A stretch of 64,000 nucleotides of DNA from Ophioderma brevispina (lineage: Eukaryota; Echinodermata; Ophiuroidea; Amphilepidida; Ophiodermatidae): NCBI GenBank assembly GCA_023653785.1, contig JAMKCH010049164.1:119186-183185 (forward strand), given 5' to 3'. Below the pieces are notes generated by a model that ran no database searches, had not been told where the DNA came from, and was given only the letters and a program-made list of their open reading frames with translations. Position 1 is the first letter of the stretch, and each line of letters starts with the position of its first letter. Shown piece by piece: positions 52,905 to 64,000 of this stretch. The translations under genes were made by a program, and so were the position numbers.

Positions 52905-55900
52905 TTCTAAGGCGCCTTGACTATAGAATCATTGAATGTGGAGGGTTTTTCCAGTGCAAAAAGATATCCATCATCGCTGATTTGTGTAACAATCTCGATT
53001 GCGATGTCCTATGTCCTGCAGGAACCCCACAGAGGATCCAATAACCACCGCCCAACCATACCAGGAATGGTCCTTTCCACCGAGAGACCACATCGACACT
53101 ACGGAAGTGCTATATTTGAGAACAGCACCGAAGTAAGAAGCAACCTCAAGGTCTGATGATAACAACATCGAAGTCATCGCCATTGAGCTCAGCTCTTGTT
53201 CCATAGTTCACTCGGTCCTACAAACTTCCATCAACAGACTTCAAGCACCCTCACTTCACCCTGGGAATTCCACTCCAACCTCACTTCTTCATTTGCTACT
53301 TCACAGCCATAGTACCCCATGGGGTTCTACAATGAAACTACAAGACGGACAAGCTGTCGAAGATAGGATAGACAGTCACTAACCCCCCCCCCCCCCACCC
53401 CAATCTACGTCTCCTCACGACTCTAGCTCCGCGATCATTCATAGTGCCCTGGAAGAAGGAGGTTACAACCCTGAATCTAGTCTATTGTTACAAAAACATC
53501 TCTAACCTGTGCAGAAAGATTGTTCTGGATCCTGTTACACATCGACCAATCGGTATCCAATTCAACGCTGCAGTACGACCAAACAAAGTGCCTTTTAAGC
53601 GCCGCTTTAAAATTACAAAGAAAGGCAGACTGGCAAGGATTCACTACTGTTCTGGATCAGAACGTGAAAGGGGTTGCTCCAAAACCCCTAACTATGACAA
53701 ATTTGCCCACGAGTGAACAAGACTGCACGGAGATCCATACCCAGAGGCCGTAGACGGAAATTACCAGGCTTTCCAGGAATGTGCTAAGAATATCAAGAGT
53801 ATATCCCCGATGTTTGAAGCTGATTCTTTTTCGGCTGAAACCTGCTAATAGGTGATGAAGTTACGGAGAGGATTTCCCCGGAAAAGATCAAAACCTGGCA
53901 TACTCTAACTGAATCCACCGATATAACCCCTAACAGCAAGAAAGCATGGTCAACCATCCGAAAGCTCCGATGGATCCAAACAGACCTCCACAGCACAAAT
54001 GTCACACCCACCAAGTTGTCCCACCAACGCTTTTTACATGGCAAGTGCAGCACAGAACCCAAGAAGATCAAACTAGACCGATAGAGTTATAGTTGTGACC
54101 CTGGTTTCACTCGTGCCTTCAACATGGACGAACTTGGAATCCGGTATTGCTAAACTTTCAACCAGGAAAGCAGTAGGCCTTGACAACATCTCTACTGATC
54201 AACTAAAAAATCTTGGCCCAGTAGCAAAGGAATGGCTTCTGAAATCTCTTCAATTGGCTGGCCTTATTTCCCCCAGGTTCCCAAAGACCTGAGGGAAAGA
54301 AGTTATGGCACTCCTTAAGCATGGTAGATTCCACCAAATCCCAAAAGCTACAGACCTATATCACTCCTTTAGCCATACCTACAAGCTCTTTGAATGCATC
54401 CTGCTCAATCGTACGCACCTGTGATAGATGAACACCTCATACCAAACAGAGGTGTTTCCGTCCAGGCAAATCCACAACCAGGACAAGCGCAATTACTCAA
54501 CCGAACCCAAACGCATTGAGATGGTTTCGAGAAGTCTGGGTAACCGAGCTGTGTTCGTCGACCTATTCAGCAGCTACGCACTGTTAATCACGGTGGCCTA
54601 CTCCATAAATCCTGGAAATTACCAGGACAGCGCTTGAACTTGAGCTTATCCCGAGGATTGGCTGGCAAACGATGATTCTTTGTTCAGCTTAGGACGAAGA
54701 AAGAGCCGATTGGCGTAGGGCTCAAGAATGTCTACCACAAGGAGTGGCTTGCACCTCTCCTGTTTCGCATATATACCACGACCACCTGAGTCAGACCTGT
54801 CGTTTTATTTCTGCAACGATCTTGGAATTAGCCGCACAAGTATTGCCAACTTGCACAGTTGTTGAAGAGAGACTCTCCAACTTTGGGATGAACTCACTCT
54901 TATTATGAGGAAAACCCCTACGTGCAAATCCATCCTTAATGCACAGGTGTGTGCTTTTCCATCTACCAACGTGACCAAACGTCCAGCTTAAAGTTACCTG
55001 GTCGGGAACTCCCCTGGAGCACTTTTGATACCGCGGTCTACGCTAGGATTACCTTGGACCGCACTCTCCTTTATAAGACCCACATCGAGAAGGAACGAAG
55101 AAGTATGTTCACCGGCAATAACATCTTGAACAAACCCTGGCACAAGATGGGTGCTTTGCTAGCCCACATACTCTAAGATCGACGGTGCTTGCCCTGTGCT
55201 ACTCATGTGCAAGAGTATGCCTGCCCTGTATGGGAAAGTCAACCCATGCCAAGAACTTGATCCACGTTAAATGCCTCCTGCCCGGCTTATCACAGGATGC
55301 TCCGTCCAACACCAACCGGAAAACTTGTACTCCATGGCATAATTGCTCCACGACATCCGTCGTAGCGTGCAGCATGCAATAGCGTAGCTGCCAAGTATCC
55401 AATGTGAAGCCCTATTTCTGGACAGATACCTGCTGCAACCGCCTTAATCCAGAGAGAGAGTTTTCGTAGCAAAGTCCAACCTCTGACATTCTCCTAAGAG
55501 TTTAGGAGAGTCGCTTGTGGAAAGAAAGACTTTCCATCAACCAATAACATCTATCCGTATTGAACCGTGAGCATCTTCCCCCTGAGTCTGACTCCTCATG
55601 GGCTGAATGGCTTGCCTCAATAGATTGAGAACAGAACTGGCGATCTAAGTTTCCTTGCAGAAGTGGGGGGTCTATCTTGAAGCAGATCAGAATACTACTT
55701 TGTTGTGGACGGCACCACACGAACAATGGAACACCTCTTGGTCTGCCCATTGCTGGAGCACCATTGCACAAACAAGGACCATTATGCGGAATTAGTGAGC
55801 CGCCAACATGGTGCCATCTCTGGCTGGATCATATTTGAGTGTTTGGACACGATAAAAGAAGAGTGATCAGTTAGCTTTTACAGCTTTTTGCATGATGTGG

Positions 55901-55990
55901 TCATTCCTTGTCAATTGTTGATGTTAATTACTGTTTAAGTTAAGTACGTTTAAGATGAGTCCATACTCTTTCTGCGATTGGGTTCGGGGA
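52905..55990 (+). mobile_element. Jockey-like LINE, nearly full-length ORF2 (EN + RT), frameshifted
   Basis: Sense strand. Endonuclease: SLNVEGFSSAKR at 52925 and LQEPHRGSNNHRPTIPGM near 53020 (the LQE.HRG active-site neighbourhood), HRHYGSAIF. Middle: RPIGIQFNAAVRPNKVPFKR near 53540-53600. Reverse transcriptase: STRKAVGLDNISTDQLKNLG (54140), FRPGKS (about 54458), GLPQGV-like near 54730, RITLDRTLLYKTHIEK (55045-55092), LALCYS (55186). The 3' end of the frame is near LLEHHCTNKD and ends about 55865. It inserted in an RGS22 intron in the gene's orientation. Many one-base shifts; no intact frame. Confidence 0.9.
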
Positions 55991-56034
55991 CGAGGGGTAA
56001 TGTCCTTTTTATTGTTTATCTGCATGTAATATAG

Positions 56035-56975
56035 TAGTAGTAAACTCAAGTTTGAAAGCTGGTTTTGTCCCTGTCCCTGTAAATGGGTTTTTTACCGGAT
56101 TTCCTCACACTTGCAACATTGCCCTTACCCCCTCCTCCCCATTCGCATGATCAGTGCATCCTCCATCTTCAACCCATCCTCCTACTCTACTTCGTCCTCT
56201 TTTTCTTCCATGTCTTCTTTGGTCATCCCCTCCTCAAACCGTCCACCCAAGCTTCAAGGGCCCTTCTGAAAACATGCTCATCATCATTCTCAGCTTTACC
56301 CTACGCATGTCACCCATCTCCTTCGCTAACCGGTTTAACCGCTTCTTAAACCCAACAGTTGCATCAAGTCCTGCAGTCTTCTTCCTAGCCATCAACTTCT
56401 CACCACACTCACTCTAACGAATCGCTCTCTCTATCCTCTCCAAATACGCAATTCATTTTCGCTCAGACACCATGTTTCACTCCCGTACGGCATCATCTCA
56501 CACCACTTTTATAACACCATTCCTTTCAATCTTCAAAGAATCTTTTCCCATGTATGTATGCAACTTTCCATATGCCCTAACTTCACCCACCGTCAAACTT
56601 TACTCTGCTGTCACAGTCCGCCTCGCGTCCCCCGGTACGAGAACTCCTTCACCTATTCAACCTCATCACACATCTTTTCCACCTGTTTCACCATCCTTCC
56701 AGTTGTTTTCTCACATCTTCTGCACACAATCTTTTGCCAAGCTTAGGGTCACCCCTCTTCATCTTTGGGCATCTCCCATGGACTCCTTCCCCTTTCTTAC
56801 ACCACATTGAATTTGTTCTTACCTTACCACCCTCTTTCTGCACATACCACATGGGTCTACCATACTCACTGACACTTCCCCCTCCATCACGTTTGTCTTC
56901 CCAAGATTTACCTCAGACCCTTACTCTCAAACGCCTTGCCATTTTCAAAACTGTTATTGTTCTTTTGTTGTGCTG
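56035..56975 (-). mobile_element. LINE copy C, 5'-truncated 3' end, antisense
   Basis: The + strand begins with ATAGTAGTAGTAAACTC, the same tail as in copies A and B, then GCTGGTTTTGTCCC. The minus strand encodes the end of the protein: a PYGSETWCLSENELRI block near 56430-56490 corresponding to the ILYGSEAWCL.ESE pattern of this family. The 5' boundary is near 56975, just before an RGS22 acceptor region. Confidence 0.85.
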
Positions 56976-57016
56976 CGGATTAAAGACAAACTAACCATCC
57001 TTTATTTTTTCCTCAG

Positions 57017-57169
57017 GAATCAAAAACAAGCTCAGGCAACTTCAAGCTATGCTAGCAGTGTTGATGGAGGAGAGCTGCCTAAGTGTCTCGCAAGCATGCA
57101 AGTTTGGCAGTATATTTGCAGACTCATTAGCTGATAAGAAGAGGAGGAATAAGAGGACTTCGAGGCCAG
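57017..57169 (+). CDS. RGS22: RGS22 exon: C-terminal region, frame uncertain
   Basis: 153 nt between TTTTTCCTCAG and GGCCAG|GTAAAG. Two frames are long: one reads SSYASSVDGGELPKCLAS then MQVWQYICRLIS; another is open throughout and ends LADKKRRNKRTSRPG. A single shift would join them. The phase inherited from 51915 gives a stop at 57053, so an indel or an unseen exon is required. No domain recognised. It is assigned to RGS22 by strand and position. Confidence 0.6.
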
Positions 57170-58126
57170 GTAAAGTACCAAGTGGAAGTATTCTGAGTAG
57201 AGGAAGTCCGTGAAAGAGAAGACCAATTATTGAATTGGAGATGAGAGAAGCATCAAGCCTTTGTCTTGTAAGGTTTTAGTATTATTTCACTGTAATTCAT
57301 ACTGAACGTTCACCACAGCAGTTGCTCTTAGCAAGTGCCCTTTTTACCATGAAGGTTGACTTGCCATCCCAATCATCATTGGGTTAACAAGCAAAAAGTG
57401 AGATATTATGCGAAAAAACGGCTCAAACCAGATTCCTTGTGATCCAAAAGAAAATGGTTTAGTTATGGTAAGTGACCATTTTAGTATGTATTTCACACTG
57501 CAAAACATCATTTGTTATTGACAACAAACTAAGTAGTGTGTTAATGTTTTTGTTTGAAGAACTTTATAATTTCCACTGGCTTAGGAAGATTTTCAACATT
57601 AAGTTATCAAGGAAGAATTGCCCAAGGGGAATGCAAAAGGGATGTCTCCTCCCATGCTATGCTATGGAATGAGGATTTGAGGTGACTGCAAAAAAATTGA
57701 AAGCAGAGAGGGAACATGACCATTTTCATAGAGATGGGGGAAACAAAACATACTTTCAATAAAGATCCATAAAATCAGGGTAATTGCTCAATTTTAATAA
57801 ATCAGAGGAACTTCATATTTTTAAGCCTAAAATTGAAATCCACCTATCCTCCACTGCCCTCCTCAGCGTAAATAATGACCACCTCCCTTAAGTTTAGCAT
57901 AATGTGACTATTTACATAAGCAGTGACCTAACAAAAAACAGCCCTGAAATCCAAGTATAATTCTTTACCATTACTTAAAATCCCTGGGCATAATCCTGAC
58001 TGATTTCTCAATACTGTTCCTTGGTTTCTGTTTCAGGCAGACACTACTTTGTCCTTACTTCTGTCCTCAACCTCAAGCAGAATATCCTTTAGGATTGTCC
58101 TCTTTCAATTTTTGTGTCCTCTTTAG
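57170..58126. other. intron, no feature recognised
   Basis: Non-coding. 57868-57890 repeats a phrase from 51530. Ends with a TCCTCTTTAG acceptor. Confidence 0.45.
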
Positions 58127-58273
58127 CAGCGCTTTCAATGCTGGGAAATGGGCCAGACAATGGAACGGTTGATGGACCCCAGAAGGCTAGCAGGTAAGGA
58201 GAGGCCAGTGTATTACCCGGATCATGACATTGCAAAGTTTAACAGTTTGCAGGGATGTAGGCCACCTCACGAG
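58127..58273 (+). CDS. RGS22: RGS22 exon: C-terminal tail
   Basis: 147 nt (49 codons) between CTCTTTAG and CACGAG|GTATGT. Phase 0 is open: QRFQCWEMGQTMERLMDPRR, LAGKERPVYYPDHDIAKFN, SLQGCRPPHE. An alternative shorter exon ending at 58193 before GTAAGG would read ALSMLGNGPDNGTVDGPQ in another phase, so alternative donors are possible. No domain recognised. Confidence 0.65.
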
Positions 58274-59607
58274 GTATGTCAAATTTAATAGACACGATAT
58301 ATGTGTGTGATTGGCAGTCATTGGGGACGAACAAGGATCTGTAGCCATGGTGACGGTCTTGGAAGTTTGCAGTCGGCCTTGATATTTGCACTTTGGAATG
58401 TTTATAGCTTATTTATGGGGGTATGTGGGGGTCTGACAGTTGTGTGTGTTTCTAGTTGCTTTTGCTTGTTCTGGTGTCGATTTCTGTAGTTAATTACCAC
58501 TTTTGTACCCAGTGTTTTTATTGTATGGTCAAGACAATATAAAAAAATTTAGTATTTAAGGGTGTCTGAAATCAAAATCAAGCCAAAAGTTAAATGTTTA
58601 TGTTGAGAATTTTCTTTATTTGGGGCTTTGATCATTTTAATTTAACTCTTGAAATTGGATTCCATTTAATTTGATATTTTTGACTCAGTTTTTATGGAAT
58701 GATCAAGATATAACCTGCGTGATGTGAAACTTTAAGTAGGGCCAAAATAGTAATGCGTGTTAAATTAATGAAATAAAATGAAGCTATTTCAAAAATGTAT
58801 AGCAACAACCCATAACCCCCAAGAAGTATCAGCAGCAATTGTTATCTGCCATTATCAATTCTTTGAAAGTTTTAATAAACAACCAGGCAACTCAGCAAGG
58901 ATATAGCAGGGGGTATAGGCCTAGAGACCTGAAAGGTTGGTGTCCCTCCTCAGCCAGTGGGATTAACAGTTAGGAATGATGTCATAATTGGCTCTGCTCC
59001 ATACCTACAATTTTGGTCATAAGCCCTTATCCTAATTTCAAACCTGATCATAATCCTGATCTATGCTCTATCCTTAACCCTAATTAAGAACTTTTAGATC
59101 TAACCAAAATTATGAGCATTACTGGTCTTTCCATACACATAACCCTAAGCTATTAGAGCTTTATATTATCTCCCCTGTCTCATTTTAACTTTCATCCCCA
59201 TATTATTAATCTTAAAGGTGCAATGAGAGATTTTGAGGCACCCAAATATTGTGTCATAATAGTAATTTCATATAGATTAGACACTCAGTAGATATCTTAC
59301 CTTGTATTTTGTTAATGTCTTAAAAGAGAGAAAAAAGGCGATTTTGATTTGCTTATATTTTAATGTAAAACATAGGCTGAATTTTGTATTTGCTCCTATA
59401 TGAAATAGAAATTTCACAATTTTTGTACCAAAGAAACATTTCTCAGCTGAATCCTTTCAGATGGGGATATTTTTGATGGAAAGCCTTACATCAGGGCAAA
59501 AATCAGTACTTTTGATTTTTTAGGGACACCTGATATGTGAAATCTCTCGTTGCACCTTTAAAAACCAAACTGCTTAAACCTTTACAATCTTTCTTCTTTC
59601 CCTGTAG
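58274..59607. other. intron with MITE family F
   Basis: No exon seen besides the MITE listed separately at 59213-59562. Ends with TTTCCCTGTAG. Confidence 0.5.
59213..59562. mobile_element. MITE family F, intact copy
   Basis: Left end TTAAAGGTGCAATGAGAGAT, right end ATCTCTCGTTGCACCTTTAA: inverted repeats of about 22 bp over a 350-bp element. TTAA at both ends is compatible with a TTAA or TA target site. Collinear with 34190-34580. It lies 45 bp before the acceptor of the terminal coding exon. Confidence 0.9.
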
Positions 59608-59723
59608 ATCGTCATGGTGACAGGATAAGCATTCGGTCTTATTCAAATTATGAAGAATTACTTCAATACAAAAGGTTCAATCAATTGAAGCTACCAAATC
59701 CATCATTTAAATTCCAACCTTAA
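59608..59723 (+). CDS. RGS22: RGS22 probable terminal coding exon
   Basis: After TTTCCCTGTAG, reading with a two-base start: RHGDRISIRSYSNYEELLQY then KRFNQLKLPNPSFKFQP and a TAA stop at 59721-59723. The preceding exon ends in phase 0, which would give a stop after seven codons, so an indel or a different boundary upstream is implied. The long clean frame with a natural stop makes this the best C-terminus. It is followed by AT-rich 3' sequence and a perfect hairpin at 59802. Confidence 0.7.
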
Positions 59724-59801
59724 AAATAACATCAATTATTTCACAGCGCATTACCTTCATAACATTGCAGTAATACATTGACAACTTTCACGCATCCATT
59801 T

Positions 59802-59837
59802 TTGGGTCAGTGGTTCTTAAAAGAACCACTGACCCAA
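59802..59837. promoter_or_regulatory. perfect 17-bp inverted repeat in the probable 3' UTR
   Basis: Arms TTGGGTCAGTGGTTCTT and AAGAACCACTGACCCAA, perfectly complementary, separated by AA. About 80 bp after the stop codon. In RNA it would form a strong stem with almost no loop. Its role is unknown. Confidence 0.75.
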
Positions 59838-61469
59838 GTCATATTTTTGGGTCTGTGAAAGATTCACTCCAGATTCCAGAAAATACAGCACTATTTTTAA
59901 TGCAAGTGGAAGCAGAATGATGCAATGATTCTGAATTCTAATCTTATAATTGACCTAATCGGGATTACTAGTAAAAATTCTCGGTTTCAGAAATATAGCC
60001 AAGAAAAGTAGGCGTTTTAACATTGATTTTCAGCCAACCATTTACGATATCCTGATAATACTGGAGTATAATAAATAATTATATAATATTGGATGGTTTG
60101 AGGTTGATAACAGAAAATATTGCCCGAGCCCAGGTCAAATATCGGGCAAATCAAAGACAAGCCTGATATTCTCTTTGCAAGGGCACTATTTTCTGTTATC
60201 AACTGCAAAAAAGCCATTCAATATTAATGTTTATGCAAGAAGAAGCTGAGTAAAGTGTGTGTGTGGGGGGGCAAGGTTGTCGATTGGGTCACCCACGTTT
60301 TAATTGTTGATCGAGTTACCCACCTTTAATTGGATTATGGCACACTTTTGATTGGATTACGGCACAATCTTAATTGAATTATGACACACTATCATTTCAA
60401 ATTTGTACATCCCTTTACATTTTAGTGCCGTTTTAATTTGGAATCATGAGTAGTACTTACTGCAACTATTACTGTATTGAGTGAGAGTTTGTGTGGGTGG
60501 ATGTGAGAGAGTGTGTGCATGCGGTGGGTGGGTGAGATTGGCTGGTCAACTGAAAAGGTGAAATGATTGATTTCCATAAAACTTCAAACTTGGTTTGTAG
60601 ATGGTGATGGTGAACAAAAATTTTTAACCATGTCATCTATCAACACCAAACATGCTTATTATACTCGAGCTCAGGTTTGAGGGTAATGTCACTGCGAGTG
60701 TTCGTTTTTTTTCTTACCCTATAAACACGCGATAACTTCAGAATTGCAGAATTTACCCATGCCAATAAAGCGGCACAAATCGAAATGCTAGAGTAAATGC
60801 CACAGAGTTGTCTCATTGACATCACCCTTGAACTGAGAATGAACAGAGTTATAGGTACTCAATTTGATTGGTAATAAGACAAAGGTAGCACATGCTGTAT
60901 GTTCTCATATATATCCCCCGAATATTATAGCAATTACACAGGCTGAAAAAAACTGCCGACTGTCATGATTCTAGATCATCTGAATAAGCCTTTTTTATCC
61001 ACACCAACTGGTTCATTCTGTAACTGGAGATGGTTAGACCTTCTTGTGATTAAGAGTATTCATCTAAAGATGGGTTCTTAGGTGAATTTAGGTGCCCGGG
61101 GTGACACTGTTTGTCCTTAATGGTAGACCCATTTATAAAATTGGTTCTGACTATAACCAGAAAAAATTCTAAGTAAATAAAAAAATTATATCAAGCAGAA
61201 CTATTTTATGCGTTACAGAACCATTCAAAACCACTTAGGGTTCTGAGTAGAACCTATAAAGTTTCTATATCAAAAGCTATGCATAGAAAAAACAAACAAA
61301 ATCTTTCATCTGCTACACATTTTTTTGCACTGAGACACTTTTTGCATCTCTTTGAGCTCTTTGAACCATCATTGGGAATGGCTCTGCATGTTGGAAAACA
61401 AGTTAGATAATAGATCAGTGTTCAAAAACCCATCACTTACTTTTAATTATTTCTCCCACTTCTTACAGG
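59838..61469. other. 3' region, no gene; foldback element at 60086-60228
   Basis: 60086-60228 is a foldback: AATATTGGATGGTTT and GTTGATAACAGAAAATA pair with TATTTTCTGTTATCAAC and GCCATTCAATATT across about 65 bases. T/G microsatellite-like runs lie at 60250-60540. No exon seen. Confidence 0.55.
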
Positions 61470-61582
61470 AAAAAACCCAGAGGCAAAAAGTGCAATAAAA
61501 ACAGAGGTGAAAAACGGCATCACCACCGCACCCACCTAGCAACGGTTCTGGCTACCAACCAAACCCATCAAGAAAAGGGTTA
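61470..61582 (+). CDS. possible alternative 3'-terminal exon
   Basis: A strong acceptor (TCTCCCACTTCTTACAG) is followed by an open frame KKPRGKKCNKNRGEKRHHHR then THLATVLATNQTHQEKG and a TAA. Very basic, no homology recognised. It could be an alternative last exon of RGS22, a 3' UTR exon, or chance. An AATAAA at about 62465 could serve as its polyadenylation signal. Confidence 0.4.
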
Positions 61583-64000
61583 AGATATCGTTACCACCAA
61601 ACCAGGAAGGTCAAGGATCATCGAATCCCCCTGCAGCTAAAGGTGATGGATAGGAAGAGGAATTCAAAATTCCAACGGGGTCAGGACATCAAGGGATACT
61701 ACTAAAAAGAATAGATCGGGGAGCCATTCGTGTCTAAGCTTCGGGGATTCCCCCACACTTCCTTGTTGTAATTTAGCCATGGAAACGGCACAGATTCCCA
61801 TTGCATGGCTTTTATAGTGATGGTCAGAAACTCTTCAATACAACGAATTGTAATTGAACTTTGGCACTGTTGCCATATGGGTTCACAGCAATATTGGAAC
61901 ATTTGCTTCGTTTATTTATGCTGGATTTTTTCAAAATTGGTAATTTTTTGGCATCATATTTGCCAAATAGTGTTCTATTTTGTCAGTGTGTTAATCTTAT
62001 GGATCATTTAATAATGTGGACCCTGATGCTTGTTATTCGTCCCACATTAGGACTGTTTGAAAAGTACTGAAACCACTTGGTAAAGCCCAACTTCGGCTTT
62101 AAAACTCCATTTTAAAGAAAATGACAGGAGGAACTAGTATACATGTGGGTATCGGCCCAGGTGGTAATTTGTACACCTATTCGGGGGTGGGGTGGGAGTG
62201 GGACTCTTTAGCTGTTGGGTTGCATTTTTGTTTAGTTTGAGAGAGGATGGGAGACAAACTATTTTTTGGTGATTTCATTTAGCATGGTTGTCTTGGGCCT
62301 TTTAGTTGTTTTGACAAGTTTGAAGCTTGCCAGTGAGTTGAAAACAAACACTTATGTGATCTCTGAAAATAATCAGGACAAGGGTGGCTTCCTTGCTTTG
62401 TTAGAGGAAACATATTTATAACTAAAAATAGAACATAATTTTAAGGTTTATCTGAATCCCATAATAAAAAGCGCCCATAATGAGCTTACTTGATTACGTT
62501 CTTAAAACATTATTTACTGGATTTTTTTAGCCAATTTTCTCCTTAGGTCTAGCCCTCCCCCGGATATCAATCCACCCTCTTATGAGTAAAATCTTCCATA
62601 CGGGGTGTGGGGCTTATTACCCGAGTGGCACGGTAATTATCCCTACAGAATTGTAGGGAGAAATCAGAAATGGCTTCTCAGACTATATTTGATTATGTGT
62701 GTATGACAAAATCTAGAGTACTTTTGTAGGAACTTAAGCAAGACTTAATTATGCTATTATTATTGTAATCCTTGTTAGTTTTGATAAGATTCTGTAGAAT
62801 TTCCTATAAGGTGGAAAAAAATTGAAATTGTAGATTTTTGGTTAATTTATGATGTAACATGTTTTTTTTTTTTTACCATATAGCCTTAAACTCAAGTGAA
62901 TGAACAAGGTCATTCTTATTATCAGTATTTGATATATATAATTTTGCCCTGTGCTGTTTTTTAGAGAATACATTATATATTTACATGTATAATATGGTCA
63001 AATCAGGAGTACTAGAGAGTAGCAGTTGCATATTTTTTGACATTGGGACTTGAGTTTGTTTGTTAGAATTATAAAACAGAGAGCAGCTTGGACACACAAA
63101 AATTGAGGTTAAATACTCACAAAAATTGCCCCACTAAAAACATATAGGATAGAGGTGATTACAGCTACTGGTGGTCATGGGATTGCATCCAGTGGGGCCA
63201 GTGCCCCTTCTGAACAATTTTTTGAAGCGAAATCAGGAAGTAAAAGATCAGATGGATATTCATGTTAAATCGGCCCCTTTTTTTGGACTGCTTTGCCCTG
63301 CAACAGGGATATTTTTGCTTTCTGTATTCTGTCTTGCGTATCAAAACAGTCATTGGTAAACATTACTTGGGTGGTGGTGTCAGGGATCTATTCAGCTGAG
63401 TAAGAGGATCCGGGGCGGGAGGTGTATCCGAGGATACAGACGCTCCTAACATAACCCATTTTTGCCTGTGATCGGGACCTTTTGTGTTGCACCGTACCGG
63501 GAACTTGCCCCTCAGAACCAGCAGTTGGCTATGTAGTTGTCTCCTGGTGAGTTAGTGGTTTGTGTGTGTTGGGTTGTTACGGTTTTCCCTGTGTCTCCTC
63601 ACTTGTACCTCTTGCACAACCTCGCGTTAAGGGTTATGAGAAGATTTTTATCTAGATTCGTCATTTAGGCAAACCTCTTTGTTAGAAAGGCATTGATAAG
63701 TATTACTGTGAATGGTTTAGCAAGTAACAGCTATAAGATTGTCATTGGTGGACAGGATCTTATTTTGTATGTTTTTAATTCAACATGCTGATTAATTTAT
63801 TAAATTCATGGTTATTGACAGCCCTAATTTATGGAGGAGTTTTAAAGGTTGAGCAGTGGCTCACGATCTATGTTGGAGTTTATTTAATTTTATAACAAAC
63901 ATTTGTTATGCGTGTTTTAACTATACCCTCAAGTGATTCTGGATGGAGCAATACTTAAGATGGATACTATTGGAAAAACTCACTTGGCTACGAATAATGT
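61583..64000. other. downstream sequence, no gene recognised
   Basis: AT-rich. A candidate polyadenylation signal (ATAATAAAAAG) is near 62462-62472. Short frames on both strands overlap one another at 61702-62070 and 63165-63359 and look like chance. 63370-63620 is less AT-rich but has no recognisable pattern. Confidence 0.45.

Overview
The window is nuclear DNA from an animal, most likely a marine invertebrate deuterostome (echinoderm, hemichordate or lancelet grade). The evidence is an intron-rich AT-rich gene, GT-AG splicing, and dense LINEs, tRNA-derived SINEs and foldback MITEs. No bacterial operon, CRISPR array, rRNA gene or intact tRNA gene was seen. The taxon is an inference; nothing in the sequence names a species.

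One host gene spans nearly the whole window on the + strand: an orthologue of RGS22, a large multi-RGS-domain protein. I place 16 confident or probable exons between 2271 and 59723, plus a doubtful one at 61470. They encode the N-terminal box (FLATDDLF), a proline/serine/lysine-rich linker, one complete RGS domain split over three exons (29819-29978, 31533-31711, 33776-34008), and the first and last parts of a further RGS domain (35365-35432, 50202-50377, 51757-51915). A C-terminal tail follows. The gene start lies upstream or is unrecognised. The central part of the vertebrate protein (upstream RGS domains) has no visible exon between 18012 and 28887, and the middle of the last RGS domain has none between 35433 and 50201.

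Introns are full of mobile DNA. 5.0-6.7 kb: a non-autonomous element split by a truncated antisense LINE. 7.0-12.2 kb: an antisense Ty3/gypsy retrotransposon whose integrase is interrupted by a sense-strand CR1-like LINE end. 18-28 kb: MITEs, a sharply GC-rich 3.9 kb block (20.6-24.45 kb) and two antisense LINE pieces around a MITE. 27.8-31.5 kb: tRNA-derived SINEs and a hAT-type foldback element. 31.8-33.2 and 42.9-45.7 kb: two copies of one large repeat, the second carrying a ~1.9 kb G-rich 25-bp minisatellite. 37.7-38.5 kb: a LINE reverse-transcriptase fragment. 52.9-56.0 kb: a nearly full-length Jockey-like LINE ORF2. 56.0-57.0 kb: another antisense LINE end.

Nearly every longer coding block, host or transposon, carries one-base frameshifts, often in homopolymers, while host splice sites stay intact. 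This fits an uncorrected long-read assembly better than a pseudogene. I found no convincing new biological system. The best leads are the GC-rich block, the missing RGS exons, the G-rich minisatellite and the perfect nuclear-receptor-type DR1 motifs inside intronic repeats.
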